From positions 1 through 27,041 of IMG/VR virus record IMGVR_UViG_3300009110_000013: a stretch of DNA of 27,041 nucleotides; one strand, written 5' to 3'. The notes beneath the pieces are model-generated. The model saw only the letters and a list, made by a program, of their open reading frames with translations. It was not told where the DNA came from and searched no databases. The position numbers were made by a program, and so were the translations under genes. This DNA comes from a virus. Below are positions 8,345 through 13,864 of this stretch, one piece after another. Each line of letters starts with the position of its first letter. Position 1 is the first letter of the stretch.

Positions 8345-9460
8345 ATGACTATAAAAGAGATCATTAAGAACGGGAAACCCCGCTTCCGCGTAACTTTCCG
8401 GATGCGTGGCAAACCAGTCCGGCGATTTTTTAAAACTCTCCATGAGGCGCAACAGTTCGCGGAGACTATCAAGAACAGTGAGGGCGATACAATACAACTC
8501 TTCCTTGGCCTACCCGCAGGCAAGCAGGCCATAATCATGGAAGCCTTTGCGGAAGCCGAGGCTACTGGGGTGAACATCTATGCCGCTGTGCAGCAGGCAG
8601 CGAGCAAGAAAACGGTTGTCAGTAAGCGCAAGGTGGATGAGTTGGTGCTGGAGTTCTTCGACGCCAAGGCTGATCTGCGACATAACAGCCAGAAGAGTCT
8701 GCGCAACCTGCTCACCCTATTCTCCACGCGCCACGGGGCACGGGCCATTTCCAGCATCACCGTGGCGGATTGTCGTGAGTTTCTTTTTGCCGATGGCTTG
8801 GCTGCGGAGACGGTGCGCGGATACCGCACCCGACTGGCCACCTTCTTCAACTGGTGCAAGGACGAAGGATTGATTGGCAGCAACCCAGCAGACGGGGTGA
8901 AAATTAAGGCGCGGGCGCAGAAGACTATCAGCTATTTGAACACTGAGCAGTGCCGCACGCTGCTAATGACTGCCAAGCATAATGACCCTGCGCTGGTGCC
9001 CAACATTGCGCTGGGCCTATTCGCCGGGGTGCGGGCCGGAGAGATCGCAGGCCAGAAGGATAAGCGCGGAGTTGCTTGGGAGGAAATCTATCTGGATCGC
9101 CCTGAACCGGAACTGGAAGTAGCCGAGGATGTGGGCAAGACTGGCAGGCGCATGGTGCCCATTAGCCCCAACCTTGCAGCTTGGCTGGAACGTGGGGGAG
9201 ACTGCTACCCTATTAAGAACCTGCGCAAGCGCATGGAAGCCGTACGCGAAGAGGCCAAGCTGGGAGAGTTGGGCAAGTGGGACTGGGGCGGCAGCATCCT
9301 GCGCCATACCTTTGCCACCATGCACGTTGCAGCACACAAGAAGCCGGAGCTTACCAAGTACATCATGGGCCACGAAGAGAACTCCCAAACCTTCCGCCGT
9401 CACTATGACGGACGGGTAAGCCCTACGGAAGCTGTGAAGTTTTGGGAGATTTATCCATAA
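8345..9460 (+). CDS. int: Tyrosine recombinase (phage integrase)
   Basis: 371 residues from the ATG at 8345, chosen because the promoter at 8232-8260 starts transcription after the longer ATG (8243) and because MTIKEIIKNGKPRFRV begins a typical arm-binding domain. The core-binding domain spans about 92-190. Catalytic signs: Arg230 (FAGVRAGE), Arg320-His321 (SILRHTFAT), His343 (MGHEE) and nucleophile Tyr354 (RRHYDGR). The residue three before Arg320, usually His, is Ser317. It would integrate the genome at a host tRNA-Arg gene through the adjacent attP and, with an excisionase, excise it. The C-terminal FWEIYP-type ending resembles, from memory, integrases of Verrucomicrobiota-like hosts. No good SD is visible before the start. 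Confidence 0.9.
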   Translation: MTIKEIIKNGKPRFRVTFRMRGKPVRRFFKTLHEAQQFAETIKNSEGDTIQLFLGLPAGKQAIIMEAFAEAEATGVNIYAAVQQAASKKTVVSKRKVDELVLEFFDAKADLRHNSQKSLRNLLTLFSTRHGARAISSITVADCREFLFADGLAAETVRGYRTRLATFFNWCKDEGLIGSNPADGVKIKARAQKTISYLNTEQCRTLLMTAKHNDPALVPNIALGLFAGVRAGEIAGQKDKRGVAWEEIYLDRPEPELEVAEDVGKTGRRMVPISPNLAAWLERGGDCYPIKNLRKRMEAVREEAKLGELGKWDWGGSILRHTFATMHVAAHKKPELTKYIMGHEENSQTFRRHYDGRVSPTEAVKFWEIYP

Positions 9461-9501
9461 AAAGACTTTTCAAGTAGCAACTTAACTGAAATTAATAATA
9501 A

Positions 9502-9512
9502 CACTCCAACGC
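9502..9512 (+). repeat. CACTCCAACGC repeat, copy 1
   Basis: An 11-base word repeated at 10295-10305. In both places it directly follows an AT-rich -10-like box (TAATAA here, TATAAA there) and precedes a start codon, so it may overlap a transcription start as an operator. Confidence 0.3.
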
Positions 9513-9528
9513 GCAATAAGGGAAAACT

Positions 9529-10251
9529 ATGACTAAACGAATTAGAACTGATGAAACCGTAACCAACAAAGAGGCTGCACTGCTGGAGTCTGCTGCGTCA
9601 ATGGAAGGAATCCCAGTGGATCAACTGCTGGGCCACGTTGCGCCTAGCGCAAAAACAAAACGGAACCACTGGCGCACGGCTACGTTTTGCACAGCGTTCG
9701 CTGCTCTCGCGTTGGCGGCGGTCGCGTTAATGCGCCCGAGCGGCACAGATGCAGGGTTAATTTCGCACAATCAAAAATTAACTCACACAATCGGCAGGAT
9801 GACTGAGGAGATTAAAACTCTGAAGGAGCAAGAGGTCGCGGATGAGAGTGAGCATGAGCGCGTTCGTGAGCGGGTTTTGAATATGTCGCCGCGTCAGCTT
9901 GATGCGTATAATTTCCGGGGCCAAACACCCCTAACCCGTGCAGCGCACTCTGGCAGTCTGCCGGTCACTGCGCTGCTGCTTGACCGAGGAGCCGATGTAA
10001 ATAAGCCGGGGTTAGCCAACGCGAATGGGCTGATTATCCGGTATGATGGCGGCGGGCGCAGCCCGCTAATCAAGGCGATTCGGGCGAGGCACTGGAAGGT
10101 TGTCGATCTGCTGCTCGACCATCCGGAAATCGACACGGCATACGAAACTCACTTTGGCGAAACGGCTCTGAGCGCGTTGCTTAAACTGATTGATGAGGGG
10201 CTTGAGCTTGGGCCGGATGAGCAGCGATTGCTTGAGCGATTGCAGATGTGA
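9529..10251 (+). CDS. Membrane-anchored ankyrin-repeat protein
   Basis: 240 residues. A basic N-terminal region is followed by one transmembrane helix (about 50-68, Ala/Leu/Phe-rich), a charged helical segment (about 80-118, possible coiled coil), and two to three ankyrin repeats: GQTPLTRAAHSGSLPVTALL at 131-150 ending GADVN, then GRSPLIKAIRARHWKVVDLL at 176-195, then a degenerate third at 210-222. Positive charges before the helix suggest the ankyrin part faces the periplasm. It is the first gene after int, a common place for genes expressed from the prophage that alter the host (lysogenic conversion or superinfection exclusion). SD AAGGGA precedes the ATG. The role is inference; ankyrins bind proteins, and the partner is unknown. 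Confidence 0.7.
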   Translation: MTKRIRTDETVTNKEAALLESAASMEGIPVDQLLGHVAPSAKTKRNHWRTATFCTAFAALALAAVALMRPSGTDAGLISHNQKLTHTIGRMTEEIKTLKEQEVADESEHERVRERVLNMSPRQLDAYNFRGQTPLTRAAHSGSLPVTALLLDRGADVNKPGLANANGLIIRYDGGGRSPLIKAIRARHWKVVDLLLDHPEIDTAYETHFGETALSALLKLIDEGLELGPDEQRLLERLQM

Positions 10252-10287
10252 ACAGCTTACCATTGCCACGCACTACGCAATCCAGTC

Positions 10288-10305
10288 TATAAAGCACTCC
10301 AACGC
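10288..10305 (+). promoter_or_regulatory. Possible promoter -10 and CACTCCAACGC copy 2
   Basis: TATAAA at 10288-10293 followed by the 11-base repeat at 10295-10305, with the start codon of the next gene at 10307. A TTGCCA at 10263-10268 is 19 bases upstream, longer than ideal. If used, the transcript leader would be nearly absent. Confidence 0.3.
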
Positions 10306-10306
10306 T

Positions 10307-10474
10307 ATGCCCAACCAGCGCGACCCGGACAAAGTAAGATTAGGCTTTTGGATCACTGAAGAAGAACGTGAAGCCATTAAGAAGGACATGAAGAAGCTAG
10401 GCATAGAAACCTACTCGGATTATATCATCTACAAGCTGGGGATAGATAGGGAAGATGAAGATGATAATAAGTAG
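10307..10474 (+). CDS. Ribbon-helix-helix (Arc/CopG-like) DNA-binding protein 1
   Basis: 55 residues from the ATG at 10307; a longer frame back to 10190 overlaps the ankyrin gene and is composed unlike a protein. The order is that of RHH repressors: a beta strand (KVRLGFWI, 9-16), helix A (TEEEREAIKKDMKKLG, 17-32) and helix B after Tyr36-Ser37 (SDYIIYKL). An acidic tail follows. RHH proteins dimerise and insert the strand pair into the major groove at palindromic operators. The palindrome just downstream (10514-10532) is an obvious candidate site. No SD is visible, consistent with a leaderless or very short leader mRNA. Probable transcriptional regulator of the early switch. Confidence 0.65.
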   Translation: MPNQRDPDKVRLGFWITEEEREAIKKDMKKLGIETYSDYIIYKLGIDREDEDDNK

Positions 10475-10510
10475 GTTAATAACTTTTTAAGATTCTTTGT
10501 GTTTTTTTAA

Positions 10511-10540
10511 TTGATAGGTGTCTCACACCTATGGCATAAC
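10511..10540 (+). promoter_or_regulatory. Early promoter overlapped by operator 1
   Basis: TTGATA (10511-10516), an 18-base spacer and CATAAC (10535-10540). The spacer is almost entirely filled by the operator palindrome, the classic layout of a repressed promoter. It would drive the second RHH gene, the excisionase-like gene and probably the replication operon. Confidence 0.5.
10514..10532. promoter_or_regulatory. Operator 1: perfect 19-base inverted repeat
   Basis: ATAGGTGT-CTC-ACACCTAT with 8-base arms. A 15-base identical word, GGTGTCTCACACCTA, recurs at 10687-10701. Two identical palindromes in 170 bases next to two RHH genes point to a regulator binding site. Confidence 0.65.
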
Positions 10541-10566
10541 AATCCCCGCCGCGAGGCAAAGGAGTT

Positions 10567-10719
10567 ATGCAAGATAAGAAGTTTATAGGATTCTACGTTT
10601 CCAAGTCCCAAGCCAAAAAGATTCAGGCTGCTGCCAAGCGTGATGGGCGATCAGTTTCAAGCTACCTTCGGTTAAAGGTGCTGGAGGGTGTCTCACACCT
10701 AGAAAGGAAGGCATCCTGA
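10567..10719 (+). CDS. Ribbon-helix-helix DNA-binding protein 2 (50 aa)
   Basis: 50 residues, MQDKKFIGFYVSKSQ to the C-terminal ERKAS. Pattern: beta strand (KFIGFYVS, 5-12), helix A (KSQAKKIQAAAKRDG, 13-27), then SVSSYLRLKVLEG (29-41) as helix B, a typical Arc/CopG arrangement. SD AAAGGAG (10558-10564) is well placed. The gene lies just downstream of the promoter with operator 1 in its spacer and holds operator 2 within its 3' end, so it may autoregulate. Its stop TGA shares one base with the next ATG. It could be the immunity repressor or a Cro-like antagonist; the sequence does not decide which. Confidence 0.65.
   Translation: MQDKKFIGFYVSKSQAKKIQAAAKRDGRSVSSYLRLKVLEGVSHLERKAS
10687..10701. 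promoter_or_regulatory. Operator 2: second copy of the palindrome
   Basis: GGTGTCTCACACCTA, identical over 15 bases to operator 1, with 5-base symmetric arms around CTC. It lies inside the 3' end of RHH gene 2 and directly before the SD (AAAGGAAGG) of the excisionase-like gene. Confidence 0.6.
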
Positions 10720-10895
10720 TGTACTACACCTACGAAGACATCATGCAGAAGTTCAACGTATCCCGTGACACGGTGAAGCGTTGGGTGAAAGCGGGCAAGC
10801 TGCGCAGCGTGAAGCTGGGTGCCCGCATGACGCGCTTCCGGCCAGCGGACGTAGAGGATTTTGAAAAGCGGATACTGATAGGAGGCATCAAGTGA
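10719..10895 (+). CDS. Excisionase-like / MerR-type helix-turn-helix protein
   Basis: 58 residues, beginning MYYTYEDIMQKFNVSRDTVK. The winged-helix-like pattern (YEDIMQKFNVSRDTVKRWVKAG, then LRSVKLGARMTRFRPADVEDF) is that of the HTH_17/excisionase family: helix-turn-helix, a wing with a basic Arg, and the RF.P.DVE.F ending. Such proteins bend attachment-site DNA for excision or act as small transcription regulators. It is co-transcribed with RHH gene 2 (one-base stop/start overlap), with operator 2 just upstream. SD AAAGGAAGG at 10703-10711. A directionality factor for the integrase is the likeliest role. Confidence 0.7.
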   Translation: MYYTYEDIMQKFNVSRDTVKRWVKAGKLRSVKLGARMTRFRPADVEDFEKRILIGGIK

Positions 10896-10984
10896 ATTTT
10901 CGCGGGGCAATCCACGGCACCGACCTCCTTAACCACATCCAATGGTGCCTGTGCCCCGCTTTCTTTAGAAAGGAAACAACATGA
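10892..10984 (+). CDS. Candidate 30-residue microprotein with perfect SD
   Basis: GTG start at 10892 overlapping the previous stop (GTGA) and ending in a TGA that overlaps the next gene's ATG (ATGA). A perfect AGGAGG (10880-10885) sits six bases before the GTG. The peptide begins MNFRGAIHGTDLLNHIQWCL and then CPAFFRKETT; there are two Cys and no known motif. The best argument for it being real is the overlap at both ends plus the SD. Alternatively it is only a translational bridge coupling excisionase to the DnaA-like gene. Confidence 0.45.
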   Translation: MNFRGAIHGTDLLNHIQWCLCPAFFRKETT

Positions 10985-11430
10985 AAGCCAGAGCTAGAAT
11001 AAGAGCAGAAGAACTCAACGCCCTCCTTGAACTTGTCGGGGGCGAATACAACGTAACCCCCAAAGACCTGCTGGGACGCAGCCGCACTCAACCGCTCTCC
11101 GAAGCACGCCAGTGTGCGATGGCGTTCCTGCGCGGGCGCGGCCATACCTTCCACGCTATCGGTGAGAAGTTCGGGCGCGACCACGGCACTGTGGTACACG
11201 CCTGCGCAGCTATCAAGGGTAAGGCGGAGGTGCGAACCGATCTGAAGGAACGCATCCAGCGCATCAAGGATGCCATCGGAGATTGCGAGCGGATTCCTAC
11301 CAGTCAGGTGCGACTGGTGGTCACTGGCAATGTGCCGGGACACAAGGACATGACAACCGCACAGCTACTCTACGCCCTCGCCACACAAAGCGGGCTGCGC
11401 AACTCGGACGTAAAAGCGAACAGGGTCTAA
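10981..11430 (+). CDS. Stand-alone DnaA domain IV-like DNA-binding protein
   Basis: 149 residues. Residues 11-80 match DnaA domain IV: Y..T..DLLG.SR....SEARQ.AM.FLR (23-51) followed by IGEKFGRDHGTVVHACAAI (60-78), the DnaA signature helix-turn-helix that reads DnaA boxes. There is no ATPase domain. The rest (80-149) is basic and unrecognised. Such phage proteins could bind the phage origin or host DnaA boxes, recruiting or competing with the host initiator. It opens the replication operon. SD AAAGGAAA precedes the ATG. Identity as a DnaA-fold DNA-binding protein is well supported; the role in initiation is inferred. Confidence 0.8.
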   Translation: MKARARIRAEELNALLELVGGEYNVTPKDLLGRSRTQPLSEARQCAMAFLRGRGHTFHAIGEKFGRDHGTVVHACAAIKGKAEVRTDLKERIQRIKDAIGDCERIPTSQVRLVVTGNVPGHKDMTTAQLLYALATQSGLRNSDVKANRV

Positions 11431-11431
11431 C

Positions 11432-11572
11432 ATGGAAGACGAAAGAGATCGTTACGACTTTGATGTTAGCGAACTGTACGATGTTAAACCATGCGAGTTC
11501 TGCCAAGGCGCAGGCGTCATCGCTGTGGAACAGGATAGCTCGCTGCGTTATCCCTGCCCTGACTGTGCATGA
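11432..11572 (+). CDS. Small zinc-ribbon protein (46 aa)
   Basis: 46 residues with an acidic N-terminus followed by KPCEFCQGAGVI and, at the end, YPCPDCA. Cys21-X2-Cys24 and Cys42-X2-Cys45 form a four-cysteine zinc ribbon, like half of a DnaJ-type zinc finger (CxxCxGxG). Starts one base after the DnaA-like stop. Its own stop overlaps the next ATG (ATGA). Probably a DNA- or protein-binding adaptor; no closer assignment. Confidence 0.6.
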   Translation: MEDERDRYDFDVSELYDVKPCEFCQGAGVIAVEQDSSLRYPCPDCA

Positions 11573-11667
11573 AACCCAGCGACCAGTTCTGGCTGGATAT
11601 GGGGGTGGTCATCGTACTGGTCGGCGTAATCATTTGGACAATCAAGATACTTTGTAAGGGTGAGTAA
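11569..11667 (+). CDS. Single-pass membrane microprotein (32 aa)
   Basis: Starts MKPSDQFWLDMG, then a hydrophobic helix (about 11-25, VVIVLVGVIIW), then TIKILCKGE. Overlaps the zinc-ribbon stop by ATGA. The short hydrophilic ends and single helix fit a tiny inner-membrane protein. Too short for a confident family. A second microprotein of similar design lies at 12057-12149. Possible roles: membrane anchor for the replication complex, a holin-like or exclusion peptide; none is shown. Confidence 0.5.
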   Translation: MKPSDQFWLDMGVVIVLVGVIIWTIKILCKGE

Positions 11668-11694
11668 ACAGTAACAAGAAAAGGAACCAACAAC

Positions 11695-12060
11695 ATGAAT
11701 ATACAAATAGAGAGTGGAATTGAAATCCCACCCAAAGGGACTGGGCAAAAGAAGAAAACCATCAATGACTTCGCCTTGGTGGCGTGGAAGAAGATGCGGA
11801 TTGGAGACTCTTTTGTTTTGGAAGACAGCCCGAAGATTCTGAACAGAGTACGGGCCAGCATCCAACACCACTGCCGATACAATGGCGCAGCCATCACGAT
11901 TCGCAAGCTGGCTGGCAATAAGGAAACCGAGGCGTGGCGTTTCTGGAAGATTCGCAAGCCCGCAGTTAAATCAACAGCAAGCACAGAGAGTCGCGTTGCT
12001 GCAACCGTGGAGAAGTATTCGAGTGAGTCAAACCAGCCCGTGATAGTGACGGCCCCGTGA
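11695..12060 (+). CDS. Small phage protein of unknown function
   Basis: 121 residues. The central part reads KMRIGDSFVLEDSPKILNRV, then a tract with H/C/R/Y, then ITIRKLAGNKETEAWRFWKI. This design (MRIGDSF..., basic helix, IRK...WR.W.I) is common in small phage proteins of unknown function in early or replication operons. The basic surface suggests nucleic-acid binding. The C-terminal 30 residues are Ser/Thr/Val-rich and probably disordered. SD AAAAGGAA precedes the ATG. The stop TGA overlaps the next GTG (GTGA). Confidence 0.6.
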   Translation: MNIQIESGIEIPPKGTGQKKKTINDFALVAWKKMRIGDSFVLEDSPKILNRVRASIQHHCRYNGAAITIRKLAGNKETEAWRFWKIRKPAVKSTASTESRVAATVEKYSSESNQPVIVTAP

Positions 12061-12149
12061 GTCTCCACCACAAAAACATCGGCCTCACCATCGACCTGCT
12101 ACTTTGCGCAGGCATGGCGTGGCTGGTGTGGAAACTTTTAACCGCATGA
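12057..12149 (+). CDS. Single-pass membrane microprotein (30 aa)
   Basis: GTG start overlapping the upstream stop (GTGA) and a TGA overlapping the next ATG (ATGA). The sequence runs MSLHHKNIGLTIDLLLCAGM and then AWLVWKLLTA: a short polar head and one hydrophobic helix spanning nearly all the rest. The double overlap argues it is translated. It lacks a clear SD and probably depends on coupling. Function unknown. Confidence 0.45.
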   Translation: MSLHHKNIGLTIDLLLCAGMAWLVWKLLTA

Positions 12150-12490
12150 GTAAGGCGTCAAGGGACAAAGGAAAACGTGGAGAACGTGAACTCGCCCAGT
12201 TGTTTACTGGCGAGGGCTACCCAGCCAAACGGTTTGGCTTCGCACAATCACGATTCGGCGGCTGCGAAGGTGCCGATGTGGTGTGCGAAGCCTTACCGTG
12301 GCTGCATGTGGAGTGTAAGCGGTACAAAACTTTCATGGGCGCGAAGCTCAGGGCCGCACTGGAGCAGGCCGAGCGGGATCGTAAGCCCAACACCATTGCC
12401 ACGGTCTTCCACCGGGAGGACGAGTGTAAGTGGTATGTCACCATGGAGGCAGTGGAGTTCTTTAGGATAGTAAGGGGGGAGTTTGAATGA
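12146..12490 (+). CDS. Holliday-junction-resolvase-like PD-(D/E)XK nuclease
   Basis: 114 residues from the ATG at 12146 (ATGA overlap with the upstream microprotein); an earlier start at 12104 gives an unlikely leader. N-terminal basic MSKASRDKGKRGERELA (Glu15), then GCEGADVVC (Asp44) and LHVECKRYK (Glu56, Lys58) make the E...D...ExK active site of PD-(D/E)XK nucleases. The small size and RGERELAQLF start match phage and archaeal-type Holliday junction resolvases. It would resolve branched DNA made by replication or recombination before packaging. It ends within the start of the methyltransferase pair, so the three reading frames overlap at 12483-12490. A restriction endonuclease role beside a methyltransferase is a less likely alternative. 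Confidence 0.7.
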   Translation: MSKASRDKGKRGERELAQLFTGEGYPAKRFGFAQSRFGGCEGADVVCEALPWLHVECKRYKTFMGAKLRAALEQAERDRKPNTIATVFHREDECKWYVTMEAVEFFRIVRGEFE

Positions 12491-13202
12491 ACAACCCACA
12501 CACCTCGACCTGTTCAGCGGCATCGGAGGCTGGGCTATCGCAGCAGAGTGGGCTGGATACAGAACAGTTGGATTTGCTGAGTGTGCCGCCTACCCCAGTG
12601 CCGTCCTCAAGCGGCACTGGCCCCACATCAAAAACTATGGGGATGTCAGAGAAGTCACGGCAGCGAAGACAGGACGAATCGACCTCATCAGCGCAAGCCC
12701 TCCCTGCCAGCCCTATTCTGTTGCCAATAGGAACCGGGGAGACAAATCAGATGACCGCATCCTCTGGCCTGAGTTGTTCCGCTGTGTTGCAGACATCAGA
12801 CCCCGCTGGCTCGTTGGTGAAGAAACTCCTGACTTCGCAAACATGGCACTCGACGAATTACACACTAACCTGGAAGCCATCGGGTACACCACAGGGGCGG
12901 TGCTACTTCCGGCTTGTTGCCTCGGAGCAAGACACATCCGGCAGAGACTTTGGTTCGTGGCCCACACCGACAAGCCGGGACTACAAGGATACGGGAAACA
13001 TAGACAACGTTCCCGAAAACGCACTGCTTGGAAGGGCATACCGTCACACCTTTGGGGAGAACCTAGCTCCAGAATTTTCAGAGTGGTTGATGGGTTTTCC
13101 GATTGGCCACACCGCCCTTCCCGCATCCAAGCCCTCGGAAACGCCATCGTCCCACAAGTAGCTTACGAAATTCTTAAACTAACAAACGACAAAAACCCCT
13201 GA
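12483..13202 (+). CDS. DNA cytosine-C5 methyltransferase (Dcm-like)
   Basis: 239 residues from a TTG at 12483, the only start codon after the in-frame stop at 12471 and before motif I. Motif I DLFSGIGGW (9-17, AdoMet binding); motif IV ASPPCQPYS (71-79) with catalytic Cys75; motif VI is GEETPDF, where ENV is usual, keeping Glu113; motif VIII RHIRQRLWFVA (150-160); motif X LGNAIVPQVAYEIL near the end. It is shorter than typical enzymes, with a small target-recognition region. It transfers methyl to C5 of cytosine, probably protecting phage DNA from host restriction. No cognate endonuclease is obvious. Nearly the whole gene is overlapped by another open frame at 12487-13161, whose ATG lies better placed behind the SD than this TTG. 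Confidence 0.85.
   Translation: MNEQPTHLDLFSGIGGWAIAAEWAGYRTVGFAECAAYPSAVLKRHWPHIKNYGDVREVTAAKTGRIDLISASPPCQPYSVANRNRGDKSDDRILWPELFRCVADIRPRWLVGEETPDFANMALDELHTNLEAIGYTTGAVLLPACCLGARHIRQRLWFVAHTDKPGLQGYGKHRQRSRKRTAWKGIPSHLWGEPSSRIFRVVDGFSDWPHRPSRIQALGNAIVPQVAYEILKLTNDKNP
12487..13161 (+). CDS. Overprinted protein in alternative frame of the methyltransferase gene
   Basis: 224 residues in the frame shifted by one relative to the methyltransferase. Its ATG overlaps the upstream stop (ATGA) and lies five bases after the GGGGGGAG SD ending at 12481. The N-terminal half is Ser/Thr/Pro-rich. The C-terminal half has segments I recall from phage hypothetical proteins found with cytosine methyltransferases: LTWKPSGTPQGRCYFRL (127-143), WPTPTSRDYKDTG (158-170), LAPEFSEWLMGFPIGHT (193-209) and a final SETPSSHK. 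Each falls over a conserved methyltransferase motif in the other frame, so similarity could be forced by that overlap. A 224-codon open frame with its own SD and ATG suggests dual coding. Function unknown. Confidence 0.55.
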   Translation: MNNPHTSTCSAASEAGLSQQSGLDTEQLDLLSVPPTPVPSSSGTGPTSKTMGMSEKSRQRRQDESTSSAQALPASPILLPIGTGETNQMTASSGLSCSAVLQTSDPAGSLVKKLLTSQTWHSTNYTLTWKPSGTPQGRCYFRLVASEQDTSGRDFGSWPTPTSRDYKDTGNIDNVPENALLGRAYRHTFGENLAPEFSEWLMGFPIGHTALPASKPSETPSSHK

Positions 13203-13218
13203 GACAAAGGAAAAAACA

Positions 13219-13671
13219 ATGGAGAAACAGCTAGTACAGCTAAAAAATGTAGAACTAATGTGGGCAAACCTCACAGAAAAGTCAGAGATGTCGGACAAAT
13301 ATCAAGTGGACTTGGTGAATCTCGACAAGCAACAAGTAGGACTGCTGGAAGCAGCGGGCCTGACTGTAAGAAACTCCAAGAAGGAGAAGAAGAATGAGGA
13401 CAAGGGTATGTGGATCACTGCCAAGTCCAACTTCCCGCCACGGGTCTATGACGGGCGCAATGGACACGCCAAGGGGACTGCCTTCCCAGAGAATGAGCGG
13501 GTGGGCAATGGCTCCAGCGCACACATCCAACTCACTGCCTACGATTGGGAGTTCAAGGGTAAGACTGGCCGCAACGCAGGCTTGGATGCGTTGAAGATTG
13601 TTAAACTCAATGACGCGCCGGGGAGCGGCGACCCTTTCGACAGCGAGATGCCGGGAGGCGACCCGTTCTAA
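13219..13671 (+). CDS. ssb: Single-stranded DNA-binding protein (T7 gp2.5-like type)
   Basis: 150 residues. The N-terminal LKNVELMWANLTE leads into a beta-rich region compatible with an OB fold; aromatic and basic residues follow (MWITAKSNFPPRVYDGRNG at 64-82). The tail is acidic and glycine-rich, with GDPF twice and the protein ending GGDPF, the acidic-aromatic C-terminus that SSBs use to bind partner proteins. It would coat single-stranded DNA for the exonuclease, primase and helicase encoded next. SD AAAGGAAAA before the ATG. The class assignment rests on layout and tail; subfamily not certain. Confidence 0.7.
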   Translation: MEKQLVQLKNVELMWANLTEKSEMSDKYQVDLVNLDKQQVGLLEAAGLTVRNSKKEKKNEDKGMWITAKSNFPPRVYDGRNGHAKGTAFPENERVGNGSSAHIQLTAYDWEFKGKTGRNAGLDALKIVKLNDAPGSGDPFDSEMPGGDPF

Positions 13672-13864
13672 AGCGCGGGCGTCAACCCAAGAAGCCGAAG
13701 CCTCCCCTGCCCGAAGACTTCGACTTCTACGCCTAAACTTATCGGGCTTTACAGGCACGCAGGGAAATGCGGCGGCTCCGTATTTGGCTGGTTAATACTG
13801 CTCCCGCTTGGTCAATCGCATACAGCCAAGCCGTGCCTGACTTTCAACAACAAAGGAGAGTGCT
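13672..13864 (+). other. Intergenic region after the SSB-like gene
   Basis: About 190 bases with no confident gene. The minus-one frame after the SSB stop is open to 13736 and would encode a Lys/Pro-rich tail ending DFDFYA, but it has no start codon or recognisable slippery site. A weak 39-codon frame at 13767 overlaps the next gene. Confidence 0.4.

Noticed and set aside
9451-9460. DnaA box TTATCCATA as phage origin
   Set aside because: A single near-match with one mismatch, inside the end of int; no cluster of boxes.
11517-12071. Minus-strand 184-codon frame
   Set aside because: Antisense to four well-supported + strand genes and without SD or recognisable domains.
13674-13736. Minus-one frameshift extension of the SSB-like protein (Lys/Pro-rich tail)
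   Set aside because: No slippery heptamer at the stop and no start codon; the SSB already ends in a typical GDPF tail.
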